Position numbers and translations under genes: made by a program
Shown: piece after piece, positions 7,690-16,948 of the stretch
How the letters are laid out: each line of letters opens with the position of its first letter
How positions within the stretch are numbered: the first letter of the stretch is position 1
The notes under the pieces: model-generated
What the model was told of the DNA's origin: nothing
The model's database searches: none
What the model saw: the letters and a program-made list of their open reading frames with translations, nothing else
From: Lucifugimonas sp963932695
Lineage (GTDB): Bacteria; Chloroflexota; Dehalococcoidia; Lucifugimonadales; Lucifugimonadaceae
NCBI GenBank assembly: GCA_963932695.1
Contig: CAWVRY010000005.1
Location: 1 to 64,000 of the forward strand
DNA: 64,000 nucleotides
Direction: 5' to 3'

Positions 7690-9015
7690 TTAGTCGATTG
7701 CGTCAAAGGCAGACTGGAAGTCTTCTTTGATGTCTTCGATGTGCTCAAGTCCGACTGATACACGAACCATTGTAGGTGTGACACCGGAAGCCAACTGATC
7801 TTCTTCGCTCAGCTGCTGGTGTGTGGTCGACGAAGGATGAATCACGAGTGTCTTCGCGTCACCAACGTTTGCGAGGTGGCTTGCAAGTTTCAAGCTGTTG
7901 ATGAATGTGACCGCATCCTCATGGCCACCTTTTAGTTCAAAGTTCAGCATCGCACCAAAACCGCGCAATGTGTATTTGCTAGCGAGTGCGTTGTATGGGC
8001 TGGACTTCAATCCGGGGTAGCTCACAGCTTTGACGTTAGCGTGTGACTCGAGCCAAGTCGCGAGTTCGAGAGCATTTGCTGTATGTCGTTCGATACGCAA
8101 GCTGAGAGTTTCGAGTCCCTGGATCAACAGGAACGAGTTGAATGGCGACTGTGACGGACCAAAATCTCGCAATCCTTCGAGTCTAGCTCTCATGGCAAAA
8201 GCCACGTTTCGACCCTCAGGAACACCGAGCATATTGCAGATGTCGCTGCCAAATCCAAACGCATCCCAATGCACAAGGCCGTGGTAAGCATCGCTCGGCT
8301 CTGAGAACAGCGGGAATTTGCCATTGCCCCAATCGAACGTACCGGCATCGACGATCACGCCACCGATGGTAGTTCCGTGCCCACCGATCCACTTGGTAGC
8401 GCTCTGGACTACAACGTCAGCTCCGTGGTCAATAGGTCGAATCAAAGCGCCACAAGCGCCAAGCGTATTGTCGACTACAAAAGGGATGTTGTGCTTCTTA
8501 GCTACAGCAGCGATCTTCTCGAAATCTGGAACATTGAATCGTGGGTTACCCATCGATTCAACGTAGATCGCTTTGGTGTTTTCGTCGATCAGTTTCTCAA
8601 ATTCTTCAGCTGTGTCATCAGCAGCAAATTTTGTGGTTATACCAAGACGAGGAAACTGAGCCTTGAACTGGTTCCACGTTCCACCGTAGAGGTAAGGAGA
8701 CGAAACGAGATTGTCGCCAGCTTGCATCATATTTGTGATGGCGATGAATTGAGCCGACTGTCCGGAAGCGGTTGCTAAAGCTGCCATTCCACCTTCGAGT
8801 GCTGCTGCACGTTTTTCGAAGACGTCAGTGGTCGGATTCATTATCCGGGTATAGATATTCCCGAATTCAGCTAGGCCAAAGAGATTAGCACCGTGCTCGG
8901 CACTGTCGAACACGAAAGACGTCGTCTGATAAATCGGAACTGCTCGTGCGTTTGTGGCAGGATCTGGTTCCTGACCTGCGTGTAGTTGGAGAGTTTCAAA
9001 TCTGTAATCGCTCAT
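7690..9015 (-). CDS. metY: O-acetylhomoserine sulfhydrylase (O-acetylhomoserine aminocarboxypropyltransferase)
   Basis: 441 residues from ATG 9015, which has an AGGA ribosome site; the open frame continues upstream to a TTG but without support. This Cys/Met-metabolism PLP enzyme carries the cofactor lysine (Lys208) in SATKWIGGHG and the phosphate-binding region ATASGQSAQF. Its length, and the insertion after GNGKFPLFSEP, match the MetY type rather than cystathionine enzymes. It makes homocysteine from O-acetylhomoserine and sulfide, or a protein-bound thiocarboxylate in some bacteria. A possible sulfur carrier is encoded at 53510. Confidence 0.93.
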   Translation of the reverse strand: MSDYRFETLQLHAGQEPDPATNARAVPIYQTTSFVFDSAEHGANLFGLAEFGNIYTRIMNPTTDVFEKRAAALEGGMAALATASGQSAQFIAITNMMQAGDNLVSSPYLYGGTWNQFKAQFPRLGITTKFAADDTAEEFEKLIDENTKAIYVESMGNPRFNVPDFEKIAAVAKKHNIPFVVDNTLGACGALIRPIDHGADVVVQSATKWIGGHGTTIGGVIVDAGTFDWGNGKFPLFSEPSDAYHGLVHWDAFGFGSDICNMLGVPEGRNVAFAMRARLEGLRDFGPSQSPFNSFLLIQGLETLSLRIERHTANALELATWLESHANVKAVSYPGLKSSPYNALASKYTLRGFGAMLNFELKGGHEDAVTFINSLKLASHLANVGDAKTLVIHPSSTTHQQLSEEDQLASGVTPTMVRVSVGLEHIEDIKEDFQSAFDAID

Positions 9016-9494
9016 AATTTTCCTAACCGACAAAAACTGGATATGTCTTCATGTTGAAAATGACTAGGGGATTCACGAATCCGAAGAAATTTCGGTGTAC
9101 CCAATTATGACATCATCACCAGACATGTAAGTAATAAATAACATCAGAGTCATGATGGACGTATATGACCATCAATGTCGTTCGTTCCATCGAGAAGAAT
9201 AGTACTGGATTCGAACCTCCTGTGGAACGAGGGATTTGAGTTCTGACAGAACCAATGGGAGATCCACATGCTCAAACATCGTGATCAATCGTATGCAGAG
9301 CACGAGTGTTATTTATCAAAAGGGCGCCCGAGGCTTTTATACTGGCATCCTAAATAGACCACGAACCTCTTAAAATATAACAACGGGAGCGGACCATCTG
9401 TACAAAAACGTACGGAGTGAAATATTCACGCTTAAATTTTATTATTGAGTCCCATAATTTGAAGTCTTCGACAGCCAGAATAAACGCGCCCCTG
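9016..9494. promoter_or_regulatory. Divergent intergenic region between metY and the ABC importer operon
   Basis: About 480 bases must hold the promoters for both directions. Seen directly: a small hairpin CCGAA/TTCGG at 9081-9095 close to metY; a perfect 8-base inverted repeat (TCGTTCCA and TGGAACGA) around 9180-9230 enclosing a tRNA-T-loop-like string; and a second dyad GTTCTG/CAGAAC near 9241-9253. I could not match the region to a SAM riboswitch: the expected GGCAACC-type core elements are missing. Confidence 0.35.
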
Positions 9495-11270
9495 ATGAAT
9501 GGAAAAGTCCGTCCAGTTTTGCTCATCCTAGCAATTATTGGCATCCTGACGCTACTCAACGCTTGCAGCACCAACGACGGTAAAAGTGCTTCATCTTTTG
9601 CGTCTCCGGCGGCCACGGATTCACCGGTGTCCGCCATAACATCAGCTGCTGATATTTCTTCAATCGCTGAAATACCTCCTGCTCTCGTGACGAGGGAATT
9701 TACGCTCGCAGCAACTGATGTCACCTTCCCGGCAATGGTACCTAGCCAACTTCCCGCGGCTCCGGGTGGATTTATTAGACGTTGGGGTGTGTACGAAACA
9801 GCGATGGTGTGGGCTGTAGACAAGCCCGAACTCGAAAATCGCCTGATCACTGGATGGGAGATGGACCCCGACGGTCTCGGATGGATATTGGAACTAAAAC
9901 AGGGAGTCCAGTTTCACGGCGGGTGGGGAGAGATGACCGCCGAGGATTTCGTTTGGAGTTTTGAAAACGAAATAAAAGAAGGCAGCATTCATTCTGGCAT
10001 CGGGCTGGCGAGAGCCAACGAAGCCAGCGCTACAGCAATCGATACATATACGGTCAGCGTCCGACTCACCCGACCAAACTCGTTCTTCTTCAATGCCTTC
10101 TTTAGTAATGGCGCCGGTGCGTCCATGAAAATCTTTAGTAAGAAGCGAATCGAAACCCTCGGCATTGACGACGCATTCCTCGACCTATCTGGTGGCACAG
10201 GCCCATTTGTATTCAAAAAATGGGCACAGGGGGAAGAGGTGATTCTGCAATCGTTCGACGGGTATCACGGCACCCCGTCTCAAGTAACGACTGTCCATAT
10301 CCTAGAAATCAAGGAAACAGCTACCCAGATTGCGGCTCTAAAATCCGGGCAGGTCGATGCCAGCCTGGTTCCAGCACCTCTCGCCAAAGATCTGGCAAAA
10401 GAACCGCATTTAGGTACTCGCTCGTTTGGGATCCCCGGGTCGCAAAGGTTATATCCACAGGGCCAGTTCTGCATGGAAACGACTCTGTCGGGTGAAAGTC
10501 TCGATCCGTACCCTAGGCCCGGCTATGATCCGAGCAAACCGTGGGTTGGCGAATGCGGCAATCCGGTTTCTGAGGAGAATGCACGGCTCGTTCGATTGGC
10601 CATGTCGATGTCAATAGATCGACAGAGTATCGTCGACAATTTACTCGGAGGATTCGGACGTCCCAGTTACTTGCCCGAAGTTCTCCCACCACTCCTGGAC
10701 ACCGTCTGGCAGGACAAGTGGTTAATCCCATACGATGTAGGTGCCGCTAAGAATCTGTTGGCCGAAGCCGGATACCCGGACGGATTCGACGCCCTTGTAC
10801 GCATCACGACCGGTTCGCACCCACTGGAGATCGAAATGGGTCAGGCTGTAGCTCAGTTTTTGCAGGCTCTTGGTGGTGAAATTCGAACAGAAGTGCTCAC
10901 GTACTCGGGGAATAGACCGTCAGTAGTAGCACGCGAGAGAAGCGATCTTTGGTTCCGTTCCAGCAGCGCCGGGACCGCCGAGCCGCCTGAACTTACTCAG
11001 TTGCGACGCAACCCGGAAAACGCCTTCAACCCCGGTCTGGAAATAGAGGAACCTCTGGCGATTATTCGACAGATGGATTCGCTCATGTCCGAGGACGAAT
11101 TAAATCGAATTCGTGAGCAACTCTATGATGAATTCCGACATAATCAGTGGATCATACCAGTCGTATTGGCCGACCAAATTCTGGGGATCAATACCGACAA
11201 AATTTTGGAATGGAAGATGACGACTGGTAGCGGCTATCTTGGCGATTTCCAGAACATAAAATTTAAGTAA
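9495..11270 (+). CDS. Peptide/nickel-type ABC transporter substrate-binding lipoprotein
   Basis: 591 residues from ATG 9495. This start gives a proper lipoprotein signal (hydrophobic LLILAIIGILTLL, lipobox LLNAC). The frame opens earlier, at GTG 9417, but that would bury the signal peptide behind 26 extra residues. The body is an SBP_bac_5 domain (family 5): the WEMDPDGLGWILELKQGVQFHGG segment (17 residues of which are typical of the family start) and the later AMSMSIDRQSIVDNLLGG region are typical. The family binds oligopeptides, nickel chelates, opines or glycosides; specificity is not predictable. Two permease genes follow directly. Confidence 0.88.
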   Translation: MNGKVRPVLLILAIIGILTLLNACSTNDGKSASSFASPAATDSPVSAITSAADISSIAEIPPALVTREFTLAATDVTFPAMVPSQLPAAPGGFIRRWGVYETAMVWAVDKPELENRLITGWEMDPDGLGWILELKQGVQFHGGWGEMTAEDFVWSFENEIKEGSIHSGIGLARANEASATAIDTYTVSVRLTRPNSFFFNAFFSNGAGASMKIFSKKRIETLGIDDAFLDLSGGTGPFVFKKWAQGEEVILQSFDGYHGTPSQVTTVHILEIKETATQIAALKSGQVDASLVPAPLAKDLAKEPHLGTRSFGIPGSQRLYPQGQFCMETTLSGESLDPYPRPGYDPSKPWVGECGNPVSEENARLVRLAMSMSIDRQSIVDNLLGGFGRPSYLPEVLPPLLDTVWQDKWLIPYDVGAAKNLLAEAGYPDGFDALVRITTGSHPLEIEMGQAVAQFLQALGGEIRTEVLTYSGNRPSVVARERSDLWFRSSSAGTAEPPELTQLRRNPENAFNPGLEIEEPLAIIRQMDSLMSEDELNRIREQLYDEFRHNQWIIPVVLADQILGINTDKILEWKMTTGSGYLGDFQNIKFK

Positions 11271-11284
11271 GGTCGAACTGCAAA

Positions 11285-12196
11285 TTGCGATTCCTAGTCG
11301 GGAGAATCATTGCAGGCATCGTCACACTAATGGTTGTGACAATGCTGGTGTTCGGGCTGTCTCGAATTAGTGGCGACCCACGATCACTCCTGATTTCCGA
11401 AGATGCAACAATCGATGTGTGGGATGAACTGGGCCGAGAGATGGGTCTGGATCAACCGGTATACCGCCAGTACCTGATCTATGTCGGCAACCTGTTTAGG
11501 GGTGATCTGGGTAACTCGACACTCCAACGTAAACCAGTTACCGAAATTCTATGGTCTCGTATCCCGAATACAGTCAGACTTGCGTTCGCATCATTCCTAT
11601 TTGCATTGCTCCTTGGAATCCCTCTTGGGGTCCTTTCAGCCGTGAAACACGGGCGATGGTGGGATCGGGGAATCCGGGCATTTGCAGTACTGGGCCAGGC
11701 ATTACCGGTCTTCTGGATTTCTCTAGTGCTCATCTACGTATTTTCCGTCGGATTGAGATGGGTTCCTGTCTCAGGAAATGCCGGATGGACGTCAATTATT
11801 CTCCCGACAATCGCACTCGGTTGGTTTGGGGCTGCCGGTCAGGTGAGAATTCTGCGTTCTTCGATGTTGGAGGTACTTAATTCAGAGTATGTTCAGTTCG
11901 CACGCGCTAAGGGACTGCCATCACGAACCGTTATTTGGAAGCATGCGTTCCGCAACGCGTTGATTGGGCCTATTACGTTTGCTGCTGTAACCCTGGCTGG
12001 CATGGTTACAGGTTCAATCGTAGTAGAAACAGTATTTGCGTGGCCCGGCTTGGGGTTACTGGCGATCCAAGCTGTAAACAATTCTGATTACCCAATTTTG
12101 CAAGGGTTGATACTCCTCGTAACTCTGGTCTACATAGTTGTTAATTTGATGGTCGATATTTTGTACATGATTGTCGACCCTCGGATTCGAATCTAG
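11285..12196 (+). CDS. ABC transporter permease, DppB/OppB type
   Basis: 303 residues with six membrane segments. The N-terminal signature (FLVGRIIAGIVTLMVVTMLVF) and the EAA loop (SEYVQFARAKGLPSRTVIWKH, near residues 200-220) are typical of the first permease in dipeptide/oligopeptide importers. The EAA loop docks the ATPase. TTG start at 11285, 14 bases after the binding-protein stop. It overlaps the next gene by one base. Confidence 0.88.
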   Translation: MRFLVGRIIAGIVTLMVVTMLVFGLSRISGDPRSLLISEDATIDVWDELGREMGLDQPVYRQYLIYVGNLFRGDLGNSTLQRKPVTEILWSRIPNTVRLAFASFLFALLLGIPLGVLSAVKHGRWWDRGIRAFAVLGQALPVFWISLVLIYVFSVGLRWVPVSGNAGWTSIILPTIALGWFGAAGQVRILRSSMLEVLNSEYVQFARAKGLPSRTVIWKHAFRNALIGPITFAAVTLAGMVTGSIVVETVFAWPGLGLLAIQAVNNSDYPILQGLILLVTLVYIVVNLMVDILYMIVDPRIRI

Positions 12197-13083
12197 TGAT
12201 GAGTCCCAGTGTTCAGTCCGAGCCAACCACCATGACGCATATGGCCGTTATTGGTGAAAGCCACCGGTTCCACCGGTGGCCTGTAATTCCTGTTGTCGTG
12301 CTTTCCATTCTGATTATGTTGGCCGTTTTTGCACCGGTGATAGCTCCTTATGACGCAAAGCTCGGAGTGCTTGAAGACCGCCATATTCCACCGATGCTAT
12401 TTGGCGGCGATTCCGATCACATTCTAGGAACTGATGGACTGGGGCGAGACATTTTCAGCCGCATCGTTCATGGAGCCCATATCTCCATATTGACCACGGC
12501 GGTGGCCTTAGGCATCGGTGGCACCGTGGGTACCTTCCTGGGTATTTTGTCCGGTTACTTTGGCGGGTGGGTGGATGAACTCATCATGCGTATCGTCGAT
12601 ATCAAATATTCCGTGCCTTTGATATTGATTGCTCTATCTATGGCAACAATTTTGGGATCAAGCATTGGGCTTCTATTTGGGCTATTAGCCTTTATGGTCT
12701 GGGGGCAATTTGCGCGCCAGGTTCGTGCCGAAGTTCTCAGTATCGTGAAGATGGATTACGTGGTGGCTGCACGCTCTTCTGGGGCATCACCAGCCAGGGT
12801 TATGTACCGCCATATTTTGCCCGGTGTGGCTGGAACAGTGGCCGTAATCGGCAGCTTGCAGGTGGGCGCTGTTGTACTCACGGAATCATCGCTGAGTTTC
12901 CTGGGTGCTGGCGTTCCTCCTCCGACCCCCTCGTGGGGCTCTATGGTCGCAGAAGGTCGTCTCTACATCGATACGGCGTGGTGGGTCAGCCTAATCCCCG
13001 GAGTATTCATCGCACTGTTAGTTGTATCAGTAACGCTTCTGGGAGACTGGATTCGAGATCACTGGGATCCACAGTTCAAGTAG
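12196..13083 (+). CDS. ABC transporter permease, DppC/OppC type
   Basis: 295 residues with the DppC layout: a soluble N-terminus, a first helix (IPVVVLSILIMLAVFAPVI), the HILGTDGLGRDIFSRIVHGA block that marks this subfamily, and five more helices with an EAA loop (DYVVAARSSGASPARVMYRH). The GTG at 12196 overlaps the preceding stop; ATG at 12199 would differ by one residue. The operon ends here without either ATPase gene (DppD/DppF type); the next genes are on the other strand. The transporter must share ATPases encoded elsewhere or be incomplete. Confidence 0.88.
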   Translation: MMSPSVQSEPTTMTHMAVIGESHRFHRWPVIPVVVLSILIMLAVFAPVIAPYDAKLGVLEDRHIPPMLFGGDSDHILGTDGLGRDIFSRIVHGAHISILTTAVALGIGGTVGTFLGILSGYFGGWVDELIMRIVDIKYSVPLILIALSMATILGSSIGLLFGLLAFMVWGQFARQVRAEVLSIVKMDYVVAARSSGASPARVMYRHILPGVAGTVAVIGSLQVGAVVLTESSLSFLGAGVPPPTPSWGSMVAEGRLYIDTAWWVSLIPGVFIALLVVSVTLLGDWIRDHWDPQFK

Positions 13084-13144
13084 ATCTTACGTTGATCAAA
13101 CTGGTTTCATCGAGGTGAGTTCAAACAGAACCGTGTTTTAGCGC

Positions 13145-13687
13145 TTAAGGCTGCCAGTCTTGGCCGTCGACGATTAGGGCCTCGATCGCCGCTATTCCTG
13201 AACGGTTGATCTTGACTCGAACCTCTACTTCTTCAGCTTGTTCTATTTCGAGACCGCGTCCCTCGGGAATGAAGTACTGTTCAACGCCGTATTCGACGGT
13301 GATCACATCGCTATTTTTCGTGCCAACTTTTCCTTTTATAAAAAGATCGGTTCGACCTGATGGTTCATCAGTTTGTACATCGAGAGAGGATTCGTCGCCA
13401 TCGATATTCGAAAGCGCTACATACACCGTATCCCCATTATTGACTTCGCCTAGTAGTCGATATATTTTCGAACCTTGATTGACCTGTGTGCTGCCGAGAT
13501 TGCTGATTTCATAACGTAAAGTCACGTATTCGCCCTTGAAAAGATCGCGTGGATCAACCGGAACTGTTTGCAATATAGCGGTTCGGCCTACAGCGAGAAT
13601 CGTTTCCCTATAACCGACCAGCCCGAGCAGGAATACGATCTGTAGAGCTATTACCACGATGAAGAGACGTTTGACTTTGAAAATCAT
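13145..13687 (-). CDS. GDYXXLXY-domain protein
   Basis: 180 residues with one N-terminal membrane helix (about 7-25) and an extracytoplasmic domain carrying the name-giving motif as GEYVTLRY (about residues 51-58). The family is of unknown function and is nearly always encoded beside a DUF2157 membrane protein, as here: its ATG overlaps the stop of the DUF2157 gene by four bases. The two products probably form a membrane complex. Confidence 0.8.
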   Translation of the reverse strand: MIFKVKRLFIVVIALQIVFLLGLVGYRETILAVGRTAILQTVPVDPRDLFKGEYVTLRYEISNLGSTQVNQGSKIYRLLGEVNNGDTVYVALSNIDGDESSLDVQTDEPSGRTDLFIKGKVGTKNSDVITVEYGVEQYFIPEGRGLEIEQAEEVEVRVKINRSGIAAIEALIVDGQDWQP

Positions 13688-14994
13688 TGTGTGACCTCCA
13701 TCATTCCGAACTGGCGCAGCAATCTACGCCTTGCACGTTCCATGCCGTAGCCAACCCCGAGCAGCAGTAGCCCCCCAACGATGAACGCCAATGAAGTATC
13801 GAGCATGTCGACAGTAAGTTCGATGTAGCGTGTCGAAAGATCGATAACGAAGAACACTATTCCGATGTTTACGAATGCTTCACGCTTGTTGATTACGCCG
13901 AGAGCGATAATTCCGAGTATCTGAATTACCAATAGCAAGTTGAAAACGACGACGTATGGTGCTGCTGATTCGAAGGTATGAATTGCAATAAACCAGCCTG
14001 CAATGACGGTCAAAGTGATTATCGCTGGTTCAAGTAATCTTGCAGAAGGTCGTTTTTCAAATCGGATGGATGTCCGATTGGTCATCACGAGCGAAACTAA
14101 CGTTATTACGGATACGACTGCGGCGAGCGCTATGTATCCACCGGACATCTCTGAAATATTCACCGATGAGTTTCGTGAGTAATCTTTCACCACTTCGTCG
14201 AAAGTGAACATGTACGTCACGACTATCGTCAGAAGTGCTCCGCCAACCAGATAGGGGGCAGCGAAGAACTTTGTGCTCGCTCTTTGCAAGTGTGCGAGAC
14301 CAATCGAATAGATCGCTGCGCCTGCAAACAACAGAATAGCGGTCACCAGTAATCCACTCACTGAATTATCGGTTTCCGACGCTGTTTTCCACGAAATACC
14401 AACGACAAAAATACCAACAGCCATGACCGTAATTGCCTTTGATTTGGCAATATAGGCGAGTGGTAATACGCCAATGAACCACCAGATCAACAGATCTGGA
14501 TTGTCGGTGGATAGGTGGTAACTTTGGGCCACGAGGAATACGTTGGCTCCAAACCAGGCCGCCCCAGCGAACATAATCGCTCCACCTACACGTGGATAGC
14601 CTCGAACGAATTGGAACTGGTAAGCAACCCAGTACGTTGCGGTTTGTCCCCCGATGAGTAGGGCTAGCTTTGCTATGACTGGAATGCCCTGCCAGTTGGC
14701 TGCAATGAACGAGATTATTCCCGCGCCAATCAGGATGGCCCCGAGTGTCGAGAGTACGACGATAAGTCGACTAAACCGTATTCCTAGCCGGATGGGATCC
14801 TCAGGTGCTGCTTCAAAGTTGATAATCGATTCGGATTGATCATCAGTAATCAGGCCTGATTCACGCCACAGGTTGATCCTGCCTTTTAGCCAGCTCTGAC
14901 GCGAGTCCGATTGAACAGTGGAGATAATTTCAGATCGTTCGAATATCTCGCCATCATCTTGAGCAGAATCGTTATTTGGGGTTTCTGATGTCAT
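13684..14994 (-). CDS. DUF2157-domain membrane protein
   Basis: 436 residues. A soluble N-terminus (about 1-75, including a helix reading WLKGRINLWRESGLITDDQ) is followed by ten or more hydrophobic segments. The segment order and the WQGIPVIAKLALLIGGQ-type loop are typical of DUF2157 proteins. Function unknown; it is paired with the GDYXXLXY gene in a two-gene unit. The N-terminal acidic tail is predicted cytoplasmic. Confidence 0.78.
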   Translation of the reverse strand: MTSETPNNDSAQDDGEIFERSEIISTVQSDSRQSWLKGRINLWRESGLITDDQSESIINFEAAPEDPIRLGIRFSRLIVVLSTLGAILIGAGIISFIAANWQGIPVIAKLALLIGGQTATYWVAYQFQFVRGYPRVGGAIMFAGAAWFGANVFLVAQSYHLSTDNPDLLIWWFIGVLPLAYIAKSKAITVMAVGIFVVGISWKTASETDNSVSGLLVTAILLFAGAAIYSIGLAHLQRASTKFFAAPYLVGGALLTIVVTYMFTFDEVVKDYSRNSSVNISEMSGGYIALAAVVSVITLVSLVMTNRTSIRFEKRPSARLLEPAIITLTVIAGWFIAIHTFESAAPYVVVFNLLLVIQILGIIALGVINKREAFVNIGIVFFVIDLSTRYIELTVDMLDTSLAFIVGGLLLLGVGYGMERARRRLLRQFGMMEVTQ

Positions 14995-15368
14995 GTATTC
15001 AAACTGTACGGGTACTTCATTACGTGATCACTACCGTCAATTAGTCGGTTCTGGCAGAACCATAAATGCAAACGGAGGATGTTGGCATTTTCAAAATTAT
15101 GTAGCCACCTTGCTTCACGGTTCAAGGCAGGTAAGTGTGGCGATCGATCTGCCACAAAGTAGGATATGTGAGCAGTTAAGTGGTCACCCTTGTTGAACAA
15201 CCCATTATTTGGCGTTGAGTGCGTTCGGGGATTACCGCAACCAGGGCCGTAATTAGAGCAATCGGTTAATCGGAAAAATTGATTAGAAGTAGGTCGGTCA
15301 CAGTTGCGTGTCCATCCTGATACGTGGCTCATCTGCCAGAACTCTCAAAAACAAAGATCTATTAAACG

Positions 15369-15409
15369 AATATGGCCCTACCCGAAAATTCGAGAGGCAG
15401 GGCCATATT
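15369..15409. terminator. Terminator-like hairpin attached to a displaced tmRNA 3' end
   Basis: Arms 15369-15382 and 15396-15409 (AATATGGCCCTACC with GGCAGGGCCATATT) pair with one A-C mismatch, and T-rich tracts follow on both strands. The hairpin resembles the tmRNA terminator at 18207-18248 in its inner stem but differs at the base of the stem while staying paired there. It lies directly next to the left copy of the tmRNA 3'-end repeat. Confidence 0.65.
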
Positions 15410-15438
15410 TTGTGTTCTTGGTAGAGACGGGGGAGAGT
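15408..15438 (+). repeat. Left direct repeat: copy of the tmRNA 3' end (candidate attL/attR)
   Basis: These 31 bases match 18247-18277 with a single difference (A at 15423, G at 18262). The right copy is the 3' end of the tmRNA gene including its CCA. The left copy is only the fragment; beyond 15438 the sequence no longer matches the T-arm. Duplication of a tRNA/tmRNA 3' end is the usual footprint of tyrosine-integrase insertion. Confidence 0.75.
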
Positions 15439-15514
15439 TAGGCTGGCGTGTAAATACCGTTGAACACCAATTCCCTGTTGTCCACAAGATGAGTGGAAAT
15501 TAGTAATTCCAAAT

Positions 15515-16948
15515 ATGCCGGCATCCAACATAAATGACTTAATAATGATTCCTGCCCACGAGCAGGCGAACCTGGTTGCTCGGAGAGAAGTATCTCCAGT
15601 CGAGTTGTGCGAGACCGCAATCGAGCGCATTGAACACCTCGATCGCAGGATCGGAGCGTTTATCACCGTTGCGTCTGAACAGGCACTTGAGGCCGCAAGA
15701 GCCTCGGAGAGCCGGGCAAATTCGGGCAATTTACTAGGACCTCTCGACGGTGTGCCTATCGGCATCAAGGACATTGAGGCCACCGCCGGTATCAGAACTA
15801 CCGTCGGGTCGCGTGTGTTCGAAGACACTGTTCCTGACTTCGATTCGATAGTGGTCGAACGCGTTCGTGCGGCCGGTATGGTCGTTATCGGCAAAACAAA
15901 TACGCCCGAGATTGCCATCCATATGGGCACACTGACAGATAACGCTGTTCGGGGGCAGTGTCGAAACCCCTGGGATCTAAACCGGACAACCTCTGGTTCT
16001 TCTGGGGGATCAGCCGCAGCCGTCGCTGCAGACATGATTCAAATTGCCATCGGCAGTGATGGGGGCGGATCCATTCGAATCCCGGCGTCATTCTGTGGTG
16101 TATTCGGTTTGAAGCCGTCGAACGGACGCGTCCCACGAGCCCGTGGGCTCGGGAGACCAGATCCGAACCAGTTCTCACAGTCTGGTCCAATGACAAACGA
16201 CGTTCGTGATGCCGCGCTTCTTCTTCAGGCGATATCGGGACCACATCCGGCGGATCCCCAGCAGCAGCTGCGCTCAATGCCACCGAACTTCACGGCCGGT
16301 ATTGGTGAAAGCTTGAAGGGATTACGCGTTGGCTTTTCATCAGACTTCGGATACGGAGCGGTCGATCCTCAAGTCCTCGATCAAGTTATGTCGGGACTTT
16401 CGACCTTCGAAAAGCTAGGAGCCAACGTTGAACAGTCGGAAATAACCCTCGAAAGCCATCTCGCCGACAGTTTTTGGAAAATATTCGGTGTCAACGCTTA
16501 TGTCCAGTATGGCCACCTCTTGGCTGAAGACGCTAACTTGCTTACAGATGGAGTACAGGAAGTCTTGAGCCGTGGCAGCGAGATCGCCGGTCATGAATAT
16601 GCTACTGCACTGCGCGCGGTTGCAGAACTTCGAATGAAGATCGACGCTCTGTTCGAGCGCTTCGATATATTGGTTACACCTACGACATCGGTGACGGCGT
16701 TTGAGCCTGGCCAACGACCATCGGAAGTTGCCGGAATGATGGTGGATTCCGCATACGGTATTTTTCCGTTCACGTACATCTTCAATATGACTGGTCACCC
16801 AGCTGCCTCCGTCCCATGCGGCTTTGTCGACGGATTGCCCGTTGGCATGCAGATTGCCGGGCGATTCGGCGATGAAGGGATGGTTCTCAGAGCATCAGCG
16901 GCATTTGAACAGGCCCGGTCATGGCGCAATACCAGGCCTTCTCTATAA
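15515..16948 (+). CDS. Amidase (amidase-signature family)
   Basis: 477 residues, normal for the family. The Ser-cisSer-Lys triad is visible: Lys85 in VPIGIKD, the cis-Ser near residue 163 in TSGSSGGSAAAV, and the nucleophile Ser186 in GSDGGGSIRIPA. Amidase-signature enzymes hydrolyse amides and nitrile-derived amides. GatA is unlikely: there are no gatB/gatC neighbours, and the gene sits inside a segment bracketed by tmRNA-end repeats next to an LLM oxidoreductase, which suggests a catabolic role on an organic nitrogen compound. ATG 15515 starts just after a G-poor stretch without a strong ribosome site. Confidence 0.88.
   Translation: MPASNINDLIMIPAHEQANLVARREVSPVELCETAIERIEHLDRRIGAFITVASEQALEAARASESRANSGNLLGPLDGVPIGIKDIEATAGIRTTVGSRVFEDTVPDFDSIVVERVRAAGMVVIGKTNTPEIAIHMGTLTDNAVRGQCRNPWDLNRTTSGSSGGSAAAVAADMIQIAIGSDGGGSIRIPASFCGVFGLKPSNGRVPRARGLGRPDPNQFSQSGPMTNDVRDAALLLQAISGPHPADPQQQLRSMPPNFTAGIGESLKGLRVGFSSDFGYGAVDPQVLDQVMSGLSTFEKLGANVEQSEITLESHLADSFWKIFGVNAYVQYGHLLAEDANLLTDGVQEVLSRGSEIAGHEYATALRAVAELRMKIDALFERFDILVTPTTSVTAFEPGQRPSEVAGMMVDSAYGIFPFTYIFNMTGHPAASVPCGFVDGLPVGMQIAGRFGDEGMVLRASAAFEQARSWRNTRPSL

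Noticed and set aside
9190..9270. Possible tRNA gene on the minus strand, because of the GGTTCGAATCC string
   Set aside because: The bases flanking the loop do not form a five-pair T-stem, and no acceptor, D or anticodon arm can be drawn at the right distances.
9016..9416. SAM-type riboswitch ahead of metY
   Set aside because: Hairpins exist, but the conserved core strings and pseudoknot partners of the known SAM classes are not there.
14991..15332. Open frame upstream of the DUF2157 gene on the minus strand
   Set aside because: Cys- and His-rich translation without domain features, immediately upstream of and overlapping the end of a well-supported gene; probably chance.
15298..16035. 245-codon minus-strand frame across the start of the amidase gene
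   Set aside because: It is the antisense shadow of the amidase, which has an intact catalytic triad.
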